64,000 bases of DNA from Desmodus rotundus (GCF_022682495.2 NW_026527478.1:124001-188000), one strand, 5' to 3'. Positions 39,867-55,530 are shown, numbered from the stretch's first letter. Notes: a model not told the origin generated them from the letters alone. Program-made: numbers and translations.

Positions 39867-41630
39867 TAAGAACAATTAAGTAATCAGCGCCAAGGAGTGA
39901 GAGGGTCAGAATTCAAAAGGCAAGAGTGGCTAAACTCAAATACCAGGTGTGCAGGGACTTTGAGCATCCACGTGAGAGAGGATTTAGAGCTATGTGAAAG
40001 GGGCAGATCCTGATGACCTGACTGACAGGAGAGATTTTCCAAATTCTGCTTTCATAACATTAGGGTGCTGATTCCTTGCAGGATTGCTCATTGGTGTCAT
40101 GGGAAAGAGGCATCTAACAGCCTTTTCAGGACCTTGGGACCCTACAGGCAGTCTGTGTGGTCCCTTTTTGCACTCTATGTCTGAGTGAGGCCATCTTTTC
40201 ATCATTTCCTTCTACCAAAACAATATCTTCCAGTAGTTTGTAGAAAGGAGCAGACATACGAATGCCTCTGTCTTCCTTAAGCTGGCAAATAAAGAGATTT
40301 GCAGAAATAGAAAAAAAAAAAACAAAAACAAAAGCCGAAAAACCCAGGACACTACACTCATTAAATGTAGGTATTATTAACATATGCTGTTTACAATTTA
40401 ATAAGAATCCATAGACATATAAGTAAATCTCTTTCCATGCATTATATATATGCGAAGATAGATTGGGATAAACTACTGTGGGGGCTGAAAATGTTTAATG
40501 CTTTTCCTTCCTCCTTTTAAGTTCTTCAGGCTGGGCTAATAACCAAATTGATAGAGGTGGGCTGATAGGAGAAAATGCAAGTTCAATAGACGTTCATGGG
40601 TAATTCACACTAGCATGACACATCCACGGGAATTCCAAAGACAGTGAGACAACACCGGGTTGCTGGGACATTTTGGACAAAGAAGAAAAGGCAGGGTAAC
40701 ATGGTACTAGATTTTGAGGAATGCGAAAGAGTGATTTACAAGCAGTTGAGGAAGCGCCAAGCACACAGGCCAGGGCCTTAGTTCTGGGTGAATCCGCAAC
40801 AATGGGACGCAGCAGGTACTCGGCTATGTGGACATGCCTTAAGCGGTCTACTCTTCACACTTAGTTCCATTAGGCTGAGGACATTCAGCAGTCTCTCTGT
40901 CTGAGTCTCTAGGGCAGGAAAGGGAGGAAGACCCACGGTTCCGAGAGTGGTTTGTTTCTTGATAAATAGCTTAAGATTCCTTTCCCAAAAAGCACTTTCA
41001 GGACGGCAGAATTTTCCCTTCACTACAGCTGTTGGATAGAGAAGGTCCGGACAGAGGCGTCTGAGCAAACATGGTGAGATTGGTTGGGAGGCATGTTATC
41101 AAGGGTGCACAGCGGGGAGCATTCCTTTGGTGTCCCTTTCCTTCCTGCACAGCACTTCAGGCAGACACCACCGGGTGATCAGAGGTGAACTTTACTTACA
41201 AATTTCGGCCACATAGCTTCAGCCAAGTGGTTTGCAGTGCACATATTTTGGCTAAGACGATCACTAGCTTCCAGTTCCATCCCTGGATTCACGGTATTGC
41301 AGCTGGTTTGCAGGCGTTCCCTTTCCAGGTGCCTTCTGCCAGGACCTCATAGTCTAATCTGTGATGTTCGGTGGTTTCTGTTCTACTACGAGCGAGTCAC
41401 GTGTGTAGAGGATTTGACTTCCTTACGAATTGCAAATGAACAGATGCAACAACTGATCCACGGGAGGTAAAGTAAATGGTAAAAACACGTGTTACTTTGA
41501 CAAGGCAGATGTAGAAATAGAACTGAGTCTCACATGTGCATTTGTGTCTGAGAGCTGGGAGTAGAGACCTGGGATGTGCAGAAAAGTTTATGTGGAAAAA
41601 CCAACTGATTTAAACCCTCATTTTAAAAAT

Positions 41631-42133
41631 TAATTAATTTATTTTATTCAGTTACATTTGTCTGGATTATCTCCTGTTCGCTCCCCCACCCCGGGCAAGT
41701 CCCACCTCACTACTCCCCTCTAACCTCCCCTTTAAATTTATCCTTGTGTCCTATATAGTAGCTCCTATAGAGCACTGTCCCCCCTATGGCGTCCCAATGC
41801 CCTGTGGCTACTGTTACAATGTTCTTAATTTCAATATCTCTGGTTATATTTTGTTTGCTTTTTCTTTTCTTGATTATGTTCCAGTTCAACGTGAGATCCT
41901 CTGCACCCCAATGTTCATAGCAACACAATTTACAATAACCAAGTACTGGAAGTAACTTAAGTGCCCATCAGTTAATGAGAGGATCCAAAAAGTATGGTAC
42001 TTTTAGACAATGGAATTTTACGCAGCGGAGAGAAAGAAGGAGCTAATACCCTGTGCAATGGCATGGGTGAAAGTTGTGGGCACTATGCTAAGGGAAATAA
42101 GGTAGGTGTTGAGGGAGAAATACTATTTAGCGC
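41631..42133 (-). mobile_element. L1 3' end with 5' inversion (unit 3)
   Basis: Counterpart of 7108-7620. It reads GTTCATAGCAAC in the inverted part, as in unit 4; units 1 and 2 have GTTCAGAGCAAC. Confidence 0.7.
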
Positions 42134-42149
42134 CCCTCGCCCGCACCGC

Positions 42150-42187
42150 TTTTTCTTTTCTTTTCTTTTTTCTTTTTTTTTTTTTTT
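42150..42187 (+). repeat. Pyrimidine microsatellite (unit 3)
   Basis: T-rich tract with its own pattern of C residues. Confidence 0.85.
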
Positions 42188-42491
42188 GCGAATTTTATAG
42201 GATTAATTCTGACAGCAAAGGGTAAACAATCTCCTGAGTGGAATTAAAGGCTCAATGAAGAGTCAAAGAGTCTGGCTACATGAACTATATGTTGAAGGGT
42301 AATGTGTCTAATTATATTTTCCAAATGATCTTAAGTAATCCATGCATTTTGAAAGGATATCTACCATTTGAAATGGACACTAAAGACTGCAAAATAGGCA
42401 CGTGTGGAATCCAATGAGTTCTATAACCTAACAAAAATGTAGAAACAGGGATGATACACGAAACAGAACGAGGGTTGTCGCAAGGGAAGCG

Positions 42492-42679
42492 GCTGGGTGA
42501 ATGGAAGAAGAAGGTGAAGGGATTACTGGAAGGACAGCTGTTCAGGATCCTTGGACACGGATCACAATGGGGGGGTGGCCAGAGGGAAGAGGAGCGGCAG
42601 CTGGGTGCAGGAGAGCAAAGGGGGAAGAGGGGTGAACAACTGTATTAGCAGAAACAACCCCCAAAATGTACATTAAAAA
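42492..42679 (+). mobile_element. Bat L1/HAL1 3' UTR end, sense (unit 3)
   Basis: Counterpart of 7978-8165. Confidence 0.6.
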
Positions 42680-44623
42680 CTAGTCCCTTCAAAACAACTT
42701 GGCCAATAATTGGCAGTGTTCCCTTCCCTCCTCACTAAACCCACCACAGAACTCTACCCACAGGAAGAACACATTGTGTCCTGGCTCCGGTTCCTGTGCC
42801 ATGCTCTGAAATATTCCGAGAAGGTATTTCCGGGACATTGTCCGCACAGTTCCTGGATCTCCACTGAGAATTTGGCTTATTCAGGTAACTGGGCCACAGT
42901 CACTGGCAAAATGGGTCAGTTCACTGAGTTCCTTGTGGAGGCCAGGTAATGGAATCAAAGTACCTTGGAAGAAAGTGTAGCACTTCTGCTCTGAGTGAAT
43001 GAGATTCCGATGTAAATACACATCATCCATGGCGATGAGAGAGGCAATTGTGAGAAGCAACTATGACTGCTGGGAACTATGCTCTGACTCCAAGGGGAGA
43101 AACAGCGTTAACACTCCATTTATCAAAATTTCAGTGTACTTGATGGTTTCATGAATGGTAATAATATTGCAAAAGAAAGGATAGATCAGGTCCTTGGAGT
43201 CTTATCCATTGATTGAGAGTATAATTCAAATCGTATCTACCAGGTAACCCACTTTAGAATCTAAGCACATGCTTTCTATGAGAGAACTAAGGGAATGATA
43301 TATACACACGTACATAATTCTTTGTATACGTCTACACATGCATTCTTTCAGAAAGAAATTAACATTATTTTGAAAAAGAATTGTATGTATCATGTGCATA
43401 GAAAACATGGAGAAAAACATTTTTTACACTCACCTCCTGACTGGAAATATTTCTCATCGAATGGAAATGTGTGTTTTTCAAGGGAGGGAACAAGAGGAAA
43501 TGAGGAAACAACACTGGAAAAAAGTTTGTTCCTCTGCCGCCATATTTAATGTTTCCATTCGTTATTATATATGAAATAATAGAGAATGCTTGAATATCAC
43601 TTGCAAACTGAGAACTGACTTTCTTTTAACTTTCAAACTGAAAGACATTCGGTGAAATATAAACTTACCATGAGGAGAAATATCTGGGGATAGGAGAAGA
43701 AATATATTTGTATGCAGTTTTCCTTTCTCACACGTGACAAAACAGACAGACGTGACATTTTGTTCGGTCCTGGGATTCAGCGAAAGGCAAATACCCATTA
43801 GGTCTGATTCTATATTTCACCAATTGCGTGGATATCCAAGACATTATCGTCGCAATATTGATTCCAGTATGGCAGTGGTAAATGTTACGTGTGTCATCCC
43901 GAGCTGTGCTGAGTCAGTCCATGTTAGATTTACTCCGAGGAAACGTCATTGCTAGAAAATGTACATTTTCCCTTTCCACAGACAAGTGCTTGACAAGAAA
44001 TAGTCTGGCTAGTACGACAGCAGCAAGTGAATGACTGGGTCTTTCGTCCTGAGCAGCTATGAAGACGAACCTATTGTTCACTTGATGTACACAGCATCAC
44101 AGCACCTCTTCAATAGGCATATTTCATGTGGGAACATGGAGATAAGGTCTCAATCGAAGGATTTTGTAAAAATAAAACACTTGTTAAACGCCTGAGCCCT
44201 TGTTTTGGGTATGATAATTGAATGTCATCTCTGTTCTTGATTTTGTCAGAAAAGGACAGGCTACCCTTTACATTCTTGACATCTTTTCAGGATTAGGAAG
44301 TAAGCCTCCAATTCTGCTCTTCTCATCACTGTGCTTGCACCTGGTATGGCCATTCTTGTCTTCACCCATTGTTTTCCTTCTTGGAAACAGTCTCTGGAGG
44401 CTACTCTCATTGTCACTTCCGTCTTAGAGCAGACAGGAGACTAGGCAGGGAATGTCTTAAAATGGGATAGTACAGGGAACCGAATGAAGGCTCCTGTCTT
44501 CCATATTACGAAACCACTTAGCTAGGGTGACTTAACACACAGAAACCTAAGGAAGATTCAATAGAATAATAAACTTCTCCTTTATTACTCCCTCCAGTCA
44601 TATTAACAATATTACACATCACA

Positions 44624-44784
44624 TTTTTTTAACCGTTTGGCGTTTGTTAGAGACAGAAACATCAATCTGAGAGTGAAGCATAAATCATTGCCTCTCATTC
44701 ACAGCCCACGTGGGGACCGAACCTGCATCCAGGGCACGTGCCCTATGGCAATCAAACCAGCACCTTCTGACTGTGTAGGGTGAC
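44624..44784 (-). mobile_element. Ves SINE, antisense, second in unit 3
   Basis: Counterpart of 10110-10270. Confidence 0.85.
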
Positions 44785-44850
44785 ACAAAACCGATGTAGC
44801 CACACCAGGGAGGGCTAAATATCCCTTACCTCTACGCTATGGTGAAGAAA

Positions 44851-44967
44851 AGTAGGGCTTTGGAGGCCCCCGGGACTGCCTTCATCACAGTCTCCTGATG
44901 CAGCTTTGAATAATTTTGTACCTCTTTGAGCCTCAAGTTTCTGACTGGCAAAATAAAATAAATTATA
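44851..44967 (+). mobile_element. MIR SINE (unit 3)
   Basis: Counterpart of 10337-10453. Confidence 0.65.
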
Positions 44968-45164
44968 CTTCGTCCAAGAAATGGTTTTGAAGTCTCAGTG
45001 AGAAAATGTTATTTGGAAACAGTAACTATCCACCCAATAATTCTAGGCTTTATGGAAATAGTAATAAATATTTCCTCCCTCAACAAATTGCAGTACCATT
45101 GGAAAGACACTAGAGTCAACTCTGGCGAAGACACAGGCATACGTAGATGCCCTTTCCCTCCTCA

Positions 45165-46992
45165 CACAGCCAAAATAAGGAGAGCAATGAATTTAAAAAC
45201 AAAAACCAGCCAGAAACTGGCAGAAAATGGAACTGGATGAGAGTCCAACAACCAAGGAGTTACAGACTAAACATTCACACAGACCAGTAGGAGGGGTAGA
45301 AGCGGCAAGTAGGGGTGGAGAGGACTCGCAGCAGGAAGGTGGCTGGAGAACTGGGAGGGGAGAGGCGGCCCTGGCAGACAGGTGGCTGGTGGACCAGGCA
45401 AGGCAGCAGCTCCAGAGCGAGGGGTAGCATATTTGCTAGCAGATCAATGGAGATGAACAACGGTGGAGCGAAATGGACGACGCAAGCCAGGGCTCCAGCG
45501 CAGCTAAATAAAACCTCAAACCTCTGCTTGGAAACACCTGAGGGGGTTGCAGCAGCACAGAACACTCTCAGGCTCACAGGAGAGTTCCTTGGAGAGACAC
45601 ACAGAGTCCGAGATCGTATACAAAACCACTCCCCTGAGAATCAGCTTCACATGGGACTGTTTGGATTGTGGGTAGTAGGGGAAGTGACTGAAAGCCAGCA
45701 GAGAGCTAGGCAAGCAGCATCGTTCCCTGTCACACCCCTCCCCAAAATACGGCTCACAGCACGGCCAGGTCGGCTGCCCTAATGAAACCCTAAGGCTCTG
45801 CCCATTACCATATAAGAGGCACTCTGAAACAAACAACCAAAAACACATGGCCCAAATGAAAGAAGAGATCAAAGCTCCGACAAAAATGCAGCTAAGTGAT
45901 GAAGGGTTAGCCATCCTATCAGAGGCGCAGTTCCAAATGCTGGTCGTTGTGATGCTCAGCAATTGGCTGAGTATGGTCACAACAGAGAGGAACAAGTGCA
46001 GCCTAGGAAATGTGAAATAGAGGAACATGTTCAGGGAACCAACACGGACTGGAAGGAAAATGGGACTGAGACGAACAGTTTGGAGCAGAAGGAAGAAAAA
46101 CACATTCAACCAGAACAGAATGAAGAAACAACGATTCAAATCATTGAGGAGAGTCTTAGGAACCTCCAGGGTAATTCTAAGTGGTCCAAAATCCAAATCA
46201 TAGTGGTGGCAGGAGGACAAGAGGAAGAACAAGAAATGGAGACATTCTTTGAAAAGTGAATGAAGGACAACTTCCCCTATCTGGCACAAGAAACAGCCTT
46301 CCAGGAAGTCCAGGAAGCCCAGAGAGTCCCAAGGCAGTTGGACCCAAAGAGGAACAACCAAGGCACAGCACAATTACATTGCCCGAGATTAAAGATAAGG
46401 AGAGAATCTGAGAAGCTGCAAGAGATAAGGAGACAGTTACCTACAAAGGAATTCCCAAAAGATTGTCAGCAGATTTCTCAACAGAAACATTGGAGGCAAG
46501 AAAGGGCTGGGAAGAAGTATCCCAAGTGATGAAATGCAAGGAACTCCATCCAAGATTGTTCTATCCAGCAAAGCTGTCTTTTCGAACGCTCGGGCAGATA
46601 AAGTGCTGCCCAGACAAGTTCAATTTAAAGGAGTTCATCATCTCCAAGCCCTTATTATATGAAAAGATACAGAAAGTTGCCTAAGGAAAAAGAAGGTAAA
46701 AAAAAAAAATGCGAATAAAATGGCAGCAAAGTCACATCTATCAACAACCTAACCTTAAAAGCAAAAATAAAAACACACTACGCAGACAATTCCAACAGGA
46801 ACTGAATGGCAGAAATGGAGGTAATATGGAGGGTATTAGCGGGAGGGGGTGGACCGACAACGGGGGAAAAGGTACAGGGAATAAGAAACATTAATGATAG
46901 GAGCAAAATAGACCGGAGGAGGTAAGGGTGGTATAGGAAGAGGAATGGGAATGACATTATTGATACAGGAAAACAAAGGCAGCGATGACACA
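45165..46992 (+). mobile_element. HAL1-like / ORF1-only L1 (unit 3)
   Basis: Counterpart of 10651-12477. Its 5' UTR follows units 2 and 4 near 45290, but its ORF1 part follows unit 1, marking an exchange point inside the element. Confidence 0.7.
45847..46684 (+). pseudogene. Decayed L1 ORF1 remnant (unit 3)
   Basis: It carries the same shared frame breaks as unit 1. The TAG just after the first frameshift is absent here (CAGAGAGG in place of CATAGAGG near 45983), but the frame is still broken further on. Confidence 0.8.
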
Positions 46993-47186
46993 ATACCCCT
47001 GGTTATTTTTCTTCTATGACTGTGTTCTGTCTTCCTCACTGGTTTCCACTCTTTCTATTCCTAACTCTAGGCTCTCATCAAAGTCAGGTTTTTCTTTTGT
47101 TTTAACTTCAAAACTTAATTTTTATTTTTTAGCCATAAAACACGATTTTCATAAAACCCTTCTACTAGGTTTAATTTTTAATAGAT

Positions 47187-47955
47187 ATTGATTTAATTTT
47201 ATGTTTATTCAGTTATAATTGACTGCATTTCCTCCCCATCCCTGCACCTCACCCTAGCCAGTCCCACCTCCCCCAGACACCTCAAAACTCCCCTTTGATT
47301 TTCTCCTTGTGCATTTTAGAGTAGTAGATCCTGTAGACCACTCTCCCCTCTATCCCCTCCCTCTTCCCCTCTGACTATTGTACCATTGTTCTTAAAGTCG
47401 TATGTGTCTGTTTCTATTTTGTTTCCTTTTTTCCTCAGTTGATTATGTTGTCCTTAAAGGTGAGATCATTTGGTGTTTCTCCCTCACAGCCTGGCGCATT
47501 TCACTTAACCTAATGCTGTCCAGTTCCATCCATACCATTGCAAAGTGTATCAGCTCCTTCTTTCTCTCTTCGGTGCAGATTTCCATTGTGTAAATGTACC
47601 ATAGTTTTTGGATCCACTCATTAGCTGATGGGCACCTAGGTAGCCTCCAGCACTGGGCTATTGTAAATCGTGGTGCTATGGACATTGGGGTGCACAGGTT
47701 CTCTGGCATTGGTGTTTCAGTGTTCTAAGGGTACAATCCCAGCAGTGGAATTTCTGGGTCAAACGGCTTTTCCATTATTAGTTTGCAGAGGAAATTCCAT
47801 ACAGTTCTCCACAGTGGCCGCACCAGTCTGCATTCGCACCAACAATGTCCTGGTTGTCCCTTTTCTCCTCATCCTCTCCGACATCCGTGTCTTGCTTTGT
47901 TTATGTTGGCCACTCCGGCTGTTGTGAGATGGAACCTCATTGTGGTTTAATTTTA
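47187..47955 (-). mobile_element. L1 3' end, antisense (unit 3)
   Basis: Counterpart of 12672-13440. Confidence 0.8.
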
Positions 47956-48999
47956 TAAACGAAGAACACAGTACAAGGAATCAAAAGCAGGATCGGGGGA
48001 GCTGAGGACCGCCTCAACAAATTCACTTTTCTCTATACTTTCTTTCGAGTATTTATCGTTATTGTTCCTTTATTCGTGCAAGGGGTTTTCTATTACTCAT
48101 CCATGCAGACTAGGATTATTGGGATTGTATTATGTGGTGGAGATTTCTGCTAAAATGCCTTGGAGAAAGACGACAAAGGTAAATTAGGCAAGGTCTCAGG
48201 CCTCAGAAAAGGTGCAGCCCAGTGTAGCTCCGATGTTTAACGCCTCCTGCGGTCTTCTATTGCATACTATAACGTGTTCATTGGATGTTTCTTAAAGTCA
48301 TTGGACAATAAGAAGCAGAGTCGTCTTCTATTTAAAAACTAGTTGCAATCCCGTGTCACGCAATTGAATCAGAGCAATTATTATTGTCCCAAGTTCAAGG
48401 ATCATAAATTCGAAGTCCATCTGCCTTTTCTCCCACTGCCATCTTTACACGTATTACAAGATTTTGATCCATCTTCCCCAAAGTGTCTTTATCCTTCATC
48501 TCTTCCCTTGCCATTCTACTGCTAAAACTGCAGTTCCAAAGTAGTAGGAACATGTCAGCGATGGTCTCTACGTGACCCATCTGTCCTTGATTAAAGAATT
48601 TTGTATGAGAGACAGTGGGGTAGGGTTGAGGGATGGGGAGACATGCAGAAAATTGTAAGTGAATTTTTTTTTTTTCAGAGAGACCCTGAAATAAAACCCA
48701 ACAGCCAGAAGCAAGAGGGAGTTGCGGGGAGATAATGAGGGTGGGGAAGGGGGCAGGGGTATCAGGAACATGTATACGGAGATGTGGACAGAGCCAAAAG
48801 TGATGGGAAGATGGAGGATCGAACATGGGGATGGGTCTGGAGGGAGGCAGTGGGGACTCACCGGAGTTAGAGGTGGTTTTGTGGGAGGTAGTATGGTCAA
48901 AGAGAAATGAAAAGTCTTTGCATTGAATAATGTTTTCCTATATGAATATTTGAAAAAATCCTCTGTTCTTATCTGTACCTGAAGCCTAACATTTAACTT

Positions 49000-49166
49000 G
49001 TTAATGTGCATGTCCCTGTTCATATTTTGTTTCCTTTTTTCCTCAGTTGATGATGTTGTACTTAAAGGTGAGATCATTTGGTATTTCTCCGTCACAGCCT
49101 GGCACATTTCACTTAGCATGATGGTGTCCACTTCCATCCATAGCATTGCATGGTTGTCTCTAAAAG
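49000..49166 (-). mobile_element. L1 3' fragment, antisense (unit 3)
   Basis: Counterpart of 14484-14650. Confidence 0.7.
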
Positions 49167-52100
49167 ACTCCCACCACATCATCCCTATGAGGAGCCTTGG
49201 GAACTATGTCGTCTAACAACCTACTTTCACAGATAACAGGTCTTGGAAGTTAATTGATTGGTGTGTGCTCTGTTACTATGAGCACGATTGTCTCAGGTAC
49301 ATCTACCTGCTTTGTATGTCCATAGAGTCCTTGCAGTTTGGCTTCCTTTGCAAACTATTTAAGATGTGTGAGTATGTACGCTCATGTATGCTTGTGTATT
49401 CCTTTGGTTTGAGGTTTGCCTTTAAATGAAAATTAATTGCTGATTCTTACCTGATGAATTCATTGGTTCTCAATCAGGTTTATGCTTTAGAACACACTTA
49501 CAATTTTGTTCATCCTAAGATCTTTTCTCTGAGTTAAACCTCGTAGTATAAGACAGACTTCTCGAACTTCTCCTTAGTACCCCCAGCCTATTACTGTGGT
49601 TTGGAAAGTGTTTCACTTACTGAAACAGGACCCTGGATTGTAAGAAGCGTTGCTAGTATAGTCAGCGTTTTCTCAAGGCTTGGAAAGTGAAATGTTATGC
49701 TTCTGTAGATTATAAAGTTGAAATGTATATTTCCTAGGCTTTGGCCCTTTACACATTCCTTCTATGAATATTCAAGAGTCTCTCCATGTATCTACAAGTT
49801 GACGTAACAAGGAGGTGCTTACCCTTCAACGACCTCCCACGTTTGAAGCACTCTAGGAAGCAAGTCATTAGGTCTTATGTATTTATATACATGAAGAATA
49901 TTCAAATGATCTTTGACTAGGGCTTCCCAGAGAGTACCAACCCAGTATGTGTTATATATCACATTATAAGGAGCTGGCTCCAATAATTATAAATTGTAGA
50001 AGAAATACAACGGTCCTATATAAATTTTGTCTTTTTCATGTGACTGTCTTGACGTGATAACTTTGCATGTTTTTTGACATATATTTTTCCCCTCTGTCAT
50101 GAATGAGTATTGTGCATACGCTGTATTTCTTCCCTGAAAAAAAGCGCTCTACTGTTCATTTTTTCTGGAGTATGAACTGCTATCTAGGGATATTTCTCTG
50201 GCCTTCTCTGAATACTTTTTTCCCCGTAGTAACGCATACGATAGGATCAGGAAATGTCAAAAGGAAGAACAATGCCACTTTCCACCAATGTTTATGGAAA
50301 GATGTGAAAACTGTGAGCAGGGTTAATGACGGTCTTTCTTACTGAATGGAAAAAATCTAGAGTAATGATTTTAAAAATATTGGTCTTTAATATTTATGGG
50401 CTGTTGTTTAATTCATCAAAAATATTTCACAGTTTGCTTTTGGAGTCCCTGATTCTCCCATTTCCTTTAAGTATGTGAAGTTTCTCTACACAAAACCACC
50501 TACACCTGGAAAAATACCCTACTTCATTTGGTTTCAAAGGGTCCCATGAAAAATGTAGGTTAATGTCAAGACTACTTCACCATACAGGATGCCTACTGTG
50601 TCTACATATATTTGCTTCTCATCTTTAATGGAAGGAGTGAATTAATTTTTTCTTCCCTAGAGTGTACAATTTATTTTGTCCAATGATTTATTAATCCTAG
50701 AAGTTGGTTCTATGGGGTTGACACCTATGGTTCATGATTCCTTATGGATATGTTACAGCTTGACCTTAGAGCGGAGAGCAGCTTTACCACTTGTCATTAT
50801 TTTTTTGCTCACTTTGTGGTATGAGAGACAGTTTTTATCCTTTCTGATATTTACCAAAGTCCATATTTTCAAGTTTCCGATAATCAATACATCTATTGTC
50901 ATTACAGAGAACATGCTTGGGACTGTTATTGTTGCAAAATGCACTTTGAATTGGGTATTCTCTGCTTAGAGTACTCTTCATTTTCTCCGGTTTTTAGAGG
51001 TAACCGCATGCCCTTTTACAATTTCATGAAGCAGAAGTAATTAAGGCCAAACTGACGGAATTTTAAATATGTCCAATTCATCTAGCAGGAAAGAACCAGC
51101 AAAGGTAGTCGAAGCTATGTCTTCCATTTTAAGTAATGACGTGAGTGTGTCTAAAAAAATACAAGAAGGGGGGAGTTGTTAAAAGTCAGAAGATAGTTGT
51201 AAACATCCTTCATTACATCCCAAGTACAGAGGAAACCAGCAGTTCCAGAAAGGAAGAAAAATATCTACAGACTAGTTTTATGGAAGGGCATTTGAACTAA
51301 ACCAAGAAAGGACTGCAGGGTGGAGACAAGGTGACGCGCTTACCCTTACAGAGCAAAATACTGTCACGCAAAGGAAAAAGTTATGCTAGTATGCAGAAGC
51401 TAGATGCGTGATACTATTCTGGATTTAACGCAGCATGCGAAGGCCATGGTTCACATCATTTTTCCAAGTGTGAAAGCGACACAGACAGACTCTTACCTCA
51501 CAGACACTAAATGCTTTCCCCTGACACGGTTTGTTCACTGGTGTCTTAACCTTCCTGGGACATCTGAAGGTTTCCTTGTCATATTCAGCCACGGATCTCG
51601 CAGTAGAATGTGCGCCACACATCGCAAGGCTCCTAAACTCTCTCAGGCTCTGTACCTGTGCTGCATTTTAATGCGATCTCGTGCTACATTCTGCATCACT
51701 AAATCTGCCACACCAACCAAGTTGTATTCTCTTTCGCCGTGCCTTAGCATGACTGCCTTCTAAATATGAACTTGGAGTGAACATGACTTCACCTTGACAT
51801 CATGCTTTCTTTCCTTCAAATAATTTCAGTGCTTACCCAGTTTCAATTAACGGCATAACATCTGTTAAGGTCGTATTCTTCATCAAGGACATTTTTTAAG
51901 TCGGTGAAACATATGTTTTACATATATTGTGTTATGCACACACATTTCCCTACTCTGGCTTGACAGTAGATTGGGAGAGGAAGAATTAAAGGATGTAAGA
52001 ACTAATTCTAACAAGGGAAATCATTGTTACTTGCCCCTTCAATGTTCACCATCACCACTTCCCTTCTTTATTGCTGTCAGAAGGCATGTTTTTCGTGGGG

Positions 52101-53137
52101 AAAGCACTTTAAAAGTCTTCAGCACCGAGTTGCATTTTATCTATCCCAATCAGGGCCAAGTGTTTCTCACTTTCATGGTCTGCATTATAGATGTGAGGGG
52201 CCATGTGATCCCGGTCTGCAACTCAGGGCACAGAACCCAGTCTGCCAGGGTCACCTTTGGAAAAACTGTTTCTTTATCCGTTAAAAAGGAAAGCCAAGGT
52301 GCCATCACTTTCTTGACTCCCATTCGACAGCATGGAATGCTGATGCTGTATGTGGGTTAGAACAGCCATCTTGAGACCTGTAGGGAAGCCAAGGGACCAC
52401 AACCAGTACAGTTAAGCCACGTGAGAAGTGTCAACAGCAGCTTTGTAGTTGCTTCCCCTTATTGTCGGCCAAAAAGGAAAACTATGCCACCTACTGAAGC
52501 ATTAATTGTCTGCATCAGTTTGCTTATTACTCCCACAAAAGGGATTGAAAATGGAGCCATGCAGCATGTTTTGTAAACAAAACACTTTAGTTAGGTTTCG
52601 TCTCAAGAAGAAGCAAAGCATAAATCTCATGGATTAAAACAAACACATATCTCTCCCTTCTGAGTCTTCAGTTTAAGTATGATTTTTGTCGAGTCTCCTC
52701 ATCTTGTCTTGGCTTGAATTTTGGTGGAAGGTAGAACTTTGGATTGAATGAGGTGTTTCCTCTGAGGGAAGGCAAGAATGAATGTGTATCCATTCAATAG
52801 AACATTTTTTGTGTAGGCAGCTGTCCCAAGTTAATGAGGAGTGACCGTAATTAGCATTTCTTGGACGTTTACACATCACGTCCTCCTCTTGCCATTGATT
52901 GAGAACGTCACATAGCCAAGGTCAACATCATAGCAGCGAAATACGTTCTCGCAGCGGTAAGGGGTAAAGTGGAGAGGGAGCATTTTCTCTGAATAAAATT
53001 TACAACACATAATGTTAACTCTGGGATTATGGTGTTGCATAATTGGTTATATTCACTTTTATCGCTACTAAATTCAATATTATTACATGAAAAGATATTT
53101 ATCTCACTATTTGTTTTGAAGGATTTCAGTTACTCGT

Positions 53138-53265
53138 CTTTAGAGAGAGGAAGTGAGGGAGAGAAACACCAAGGCATGGTGGCCTCTCAGGCGCCCCCTA
53201 GTGAGGACACAGCCCACAACCCAGCCATGTGCCTTGACTAGGAATTGAACACCTAACCCTTTGCA
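53138..53265 (-). mobile_element. Ves SINE, antisense (unit 4)
   Basis: Counterpart of 1363-1490. Confidence 0.8.
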
Positions 53266-54534
53266 AAATGCATTTCCTTCCTGGAAATGGTCATGCTTTC
53301 TGTCGCATCAGGCCTTTCACATCTGCTTATTCCCCTGGCTCCGTTATGATCTGCCATTATTCCTACCCGCCCTTTTCCCATCTGAAAGCCTGCTTACCCT
53401 CCGCCCCCCATGAACTGACAGTGCTCATGCCTGACTCAGCTCAGATAGAAGTCCCTCTGAAGAGTCACCTTTCATCCTTGTCTTTCCAGTAGCCCGGGAT
53501 CCACAAATATGTTTTTATTGCTGTATATATAGCGTGCGATGTTAATGATGTAAATACATGTCAATGTATTTCCCTCTTCCTGTATCAGACCACGAATGCC
53601 TTTGACTCAGAGATCATATCGTATTTATGTTTACACCTAACATAGAACACACAACCTTGATCAGTAAATTAGTGGTGATCACTACAGGAATTAAATGCAT
53701 CTAAATCTCACTCTCCCGCGAGTGCTGGGACCAAGAGTAAAAATCCTTGAGCCCTCCACCATTTCTCCACACGTTATATAGGTTCCAAGAAATTCAGCTA
53801 ATGACATTGGGTTGAAAGAAATGTCCCAAACAGTTCAATGAAACTCGCAGTGTTGCAGAAGTGCAGCCATGGCTCCACAGGGGGTATCTAAGGAGATTAA
53901 TGGTGGGCACAGAAGCTTCTGGTCATTTTGAACATCTACTGGTGGAGCTAAGCTACTCTTCCCTGCCCCTGGCATTTCACACTGCAGTCAGCAGCACAGA
54001 TGGGGAGTAAATATGCTGAGAATCTTGAGGAGAGTGGCCAAAATACGTTGCCCTTCAGTACACTCTGACACTTGTTGTTTTCTCGTGAAATCTCACCCCT
54101 ATGCATTTGTCATGTGTGAGAAACAAGCTCTTGATTCTGACCACAAACTCCTGAAGTATCTCCTAGGAGCTGGCGTTAAGTCCTGCACTTCAACTTGGAA
54201 ACGCGGTGTGCCCCGGAGAATACCGATCAGCAGGGTGACCAGGAGCGAAAAGACAGCCAAGACTGTAGTGCATTTTCCTGTGTAATCCTCCCTTTGTGGT
54301 AAAATATCCCAGGGGCTCCCTTTCTTGATATGCTTCCTTTTTCTTTAAAGAGGATTAGAACCATTTGTTTCATACAAGTTCACTATTTACTTGTTTGTTT
54401 CTCTGTTTATTTCTTTATTGCATAGACAACTCTAATATGTTGCTACACTATTATTCCTATAAAATTGTTGCTATACTAATACTCCCTGTGATGGAGGCCA
54501 TCTGTCTCCCCTGGCCACGCGCCCACTGAGTTGC

Positions 54535-54565
54535 TGATTGGTCAGCTGTCCCTTGTGACGTCACA
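54535..54565 (+). promoter_or_regulatory. E2 gene promoter core, copy 4: CCAAT box and CRE
   Basis: ATTGG at 54537-54541 and TGACGTCA at 54556-54563 are both intact, with the same spacing as in the other copies. Confidence 0.65.
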
Positions 54566-54741
54566 GTGCATATTCCCTCCTGCCATGGGAACACAGGGTC
54601 CCTTGGGGCCGGCCAGCAGGAACTGTTGGGGCAGGCCTTCAGGAGCGGCTGGTCCTGTGGCAGGAAGGCGGAGTATCCCCGCAGGCAGCGCAGCCTTGGG
54701 CTATAGGCTCTGAGCAGCAGACAGCAGTGGAGGACAAGGAG

Positions 54742-55501
<760 letters not shown>

Positions 55502-55530
55502 GGGAGGGGCAAATGATAACCCCTCACCTC

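Noticed and set aside
48568..49182. A 204-codon minus-strand frame (also at 31315-31929)
   Set aside because: The first third is translated L1 3' UTR and the rest runs into purine/pyrimidine-biased flank. In unit 1 it is split by a frameshift.
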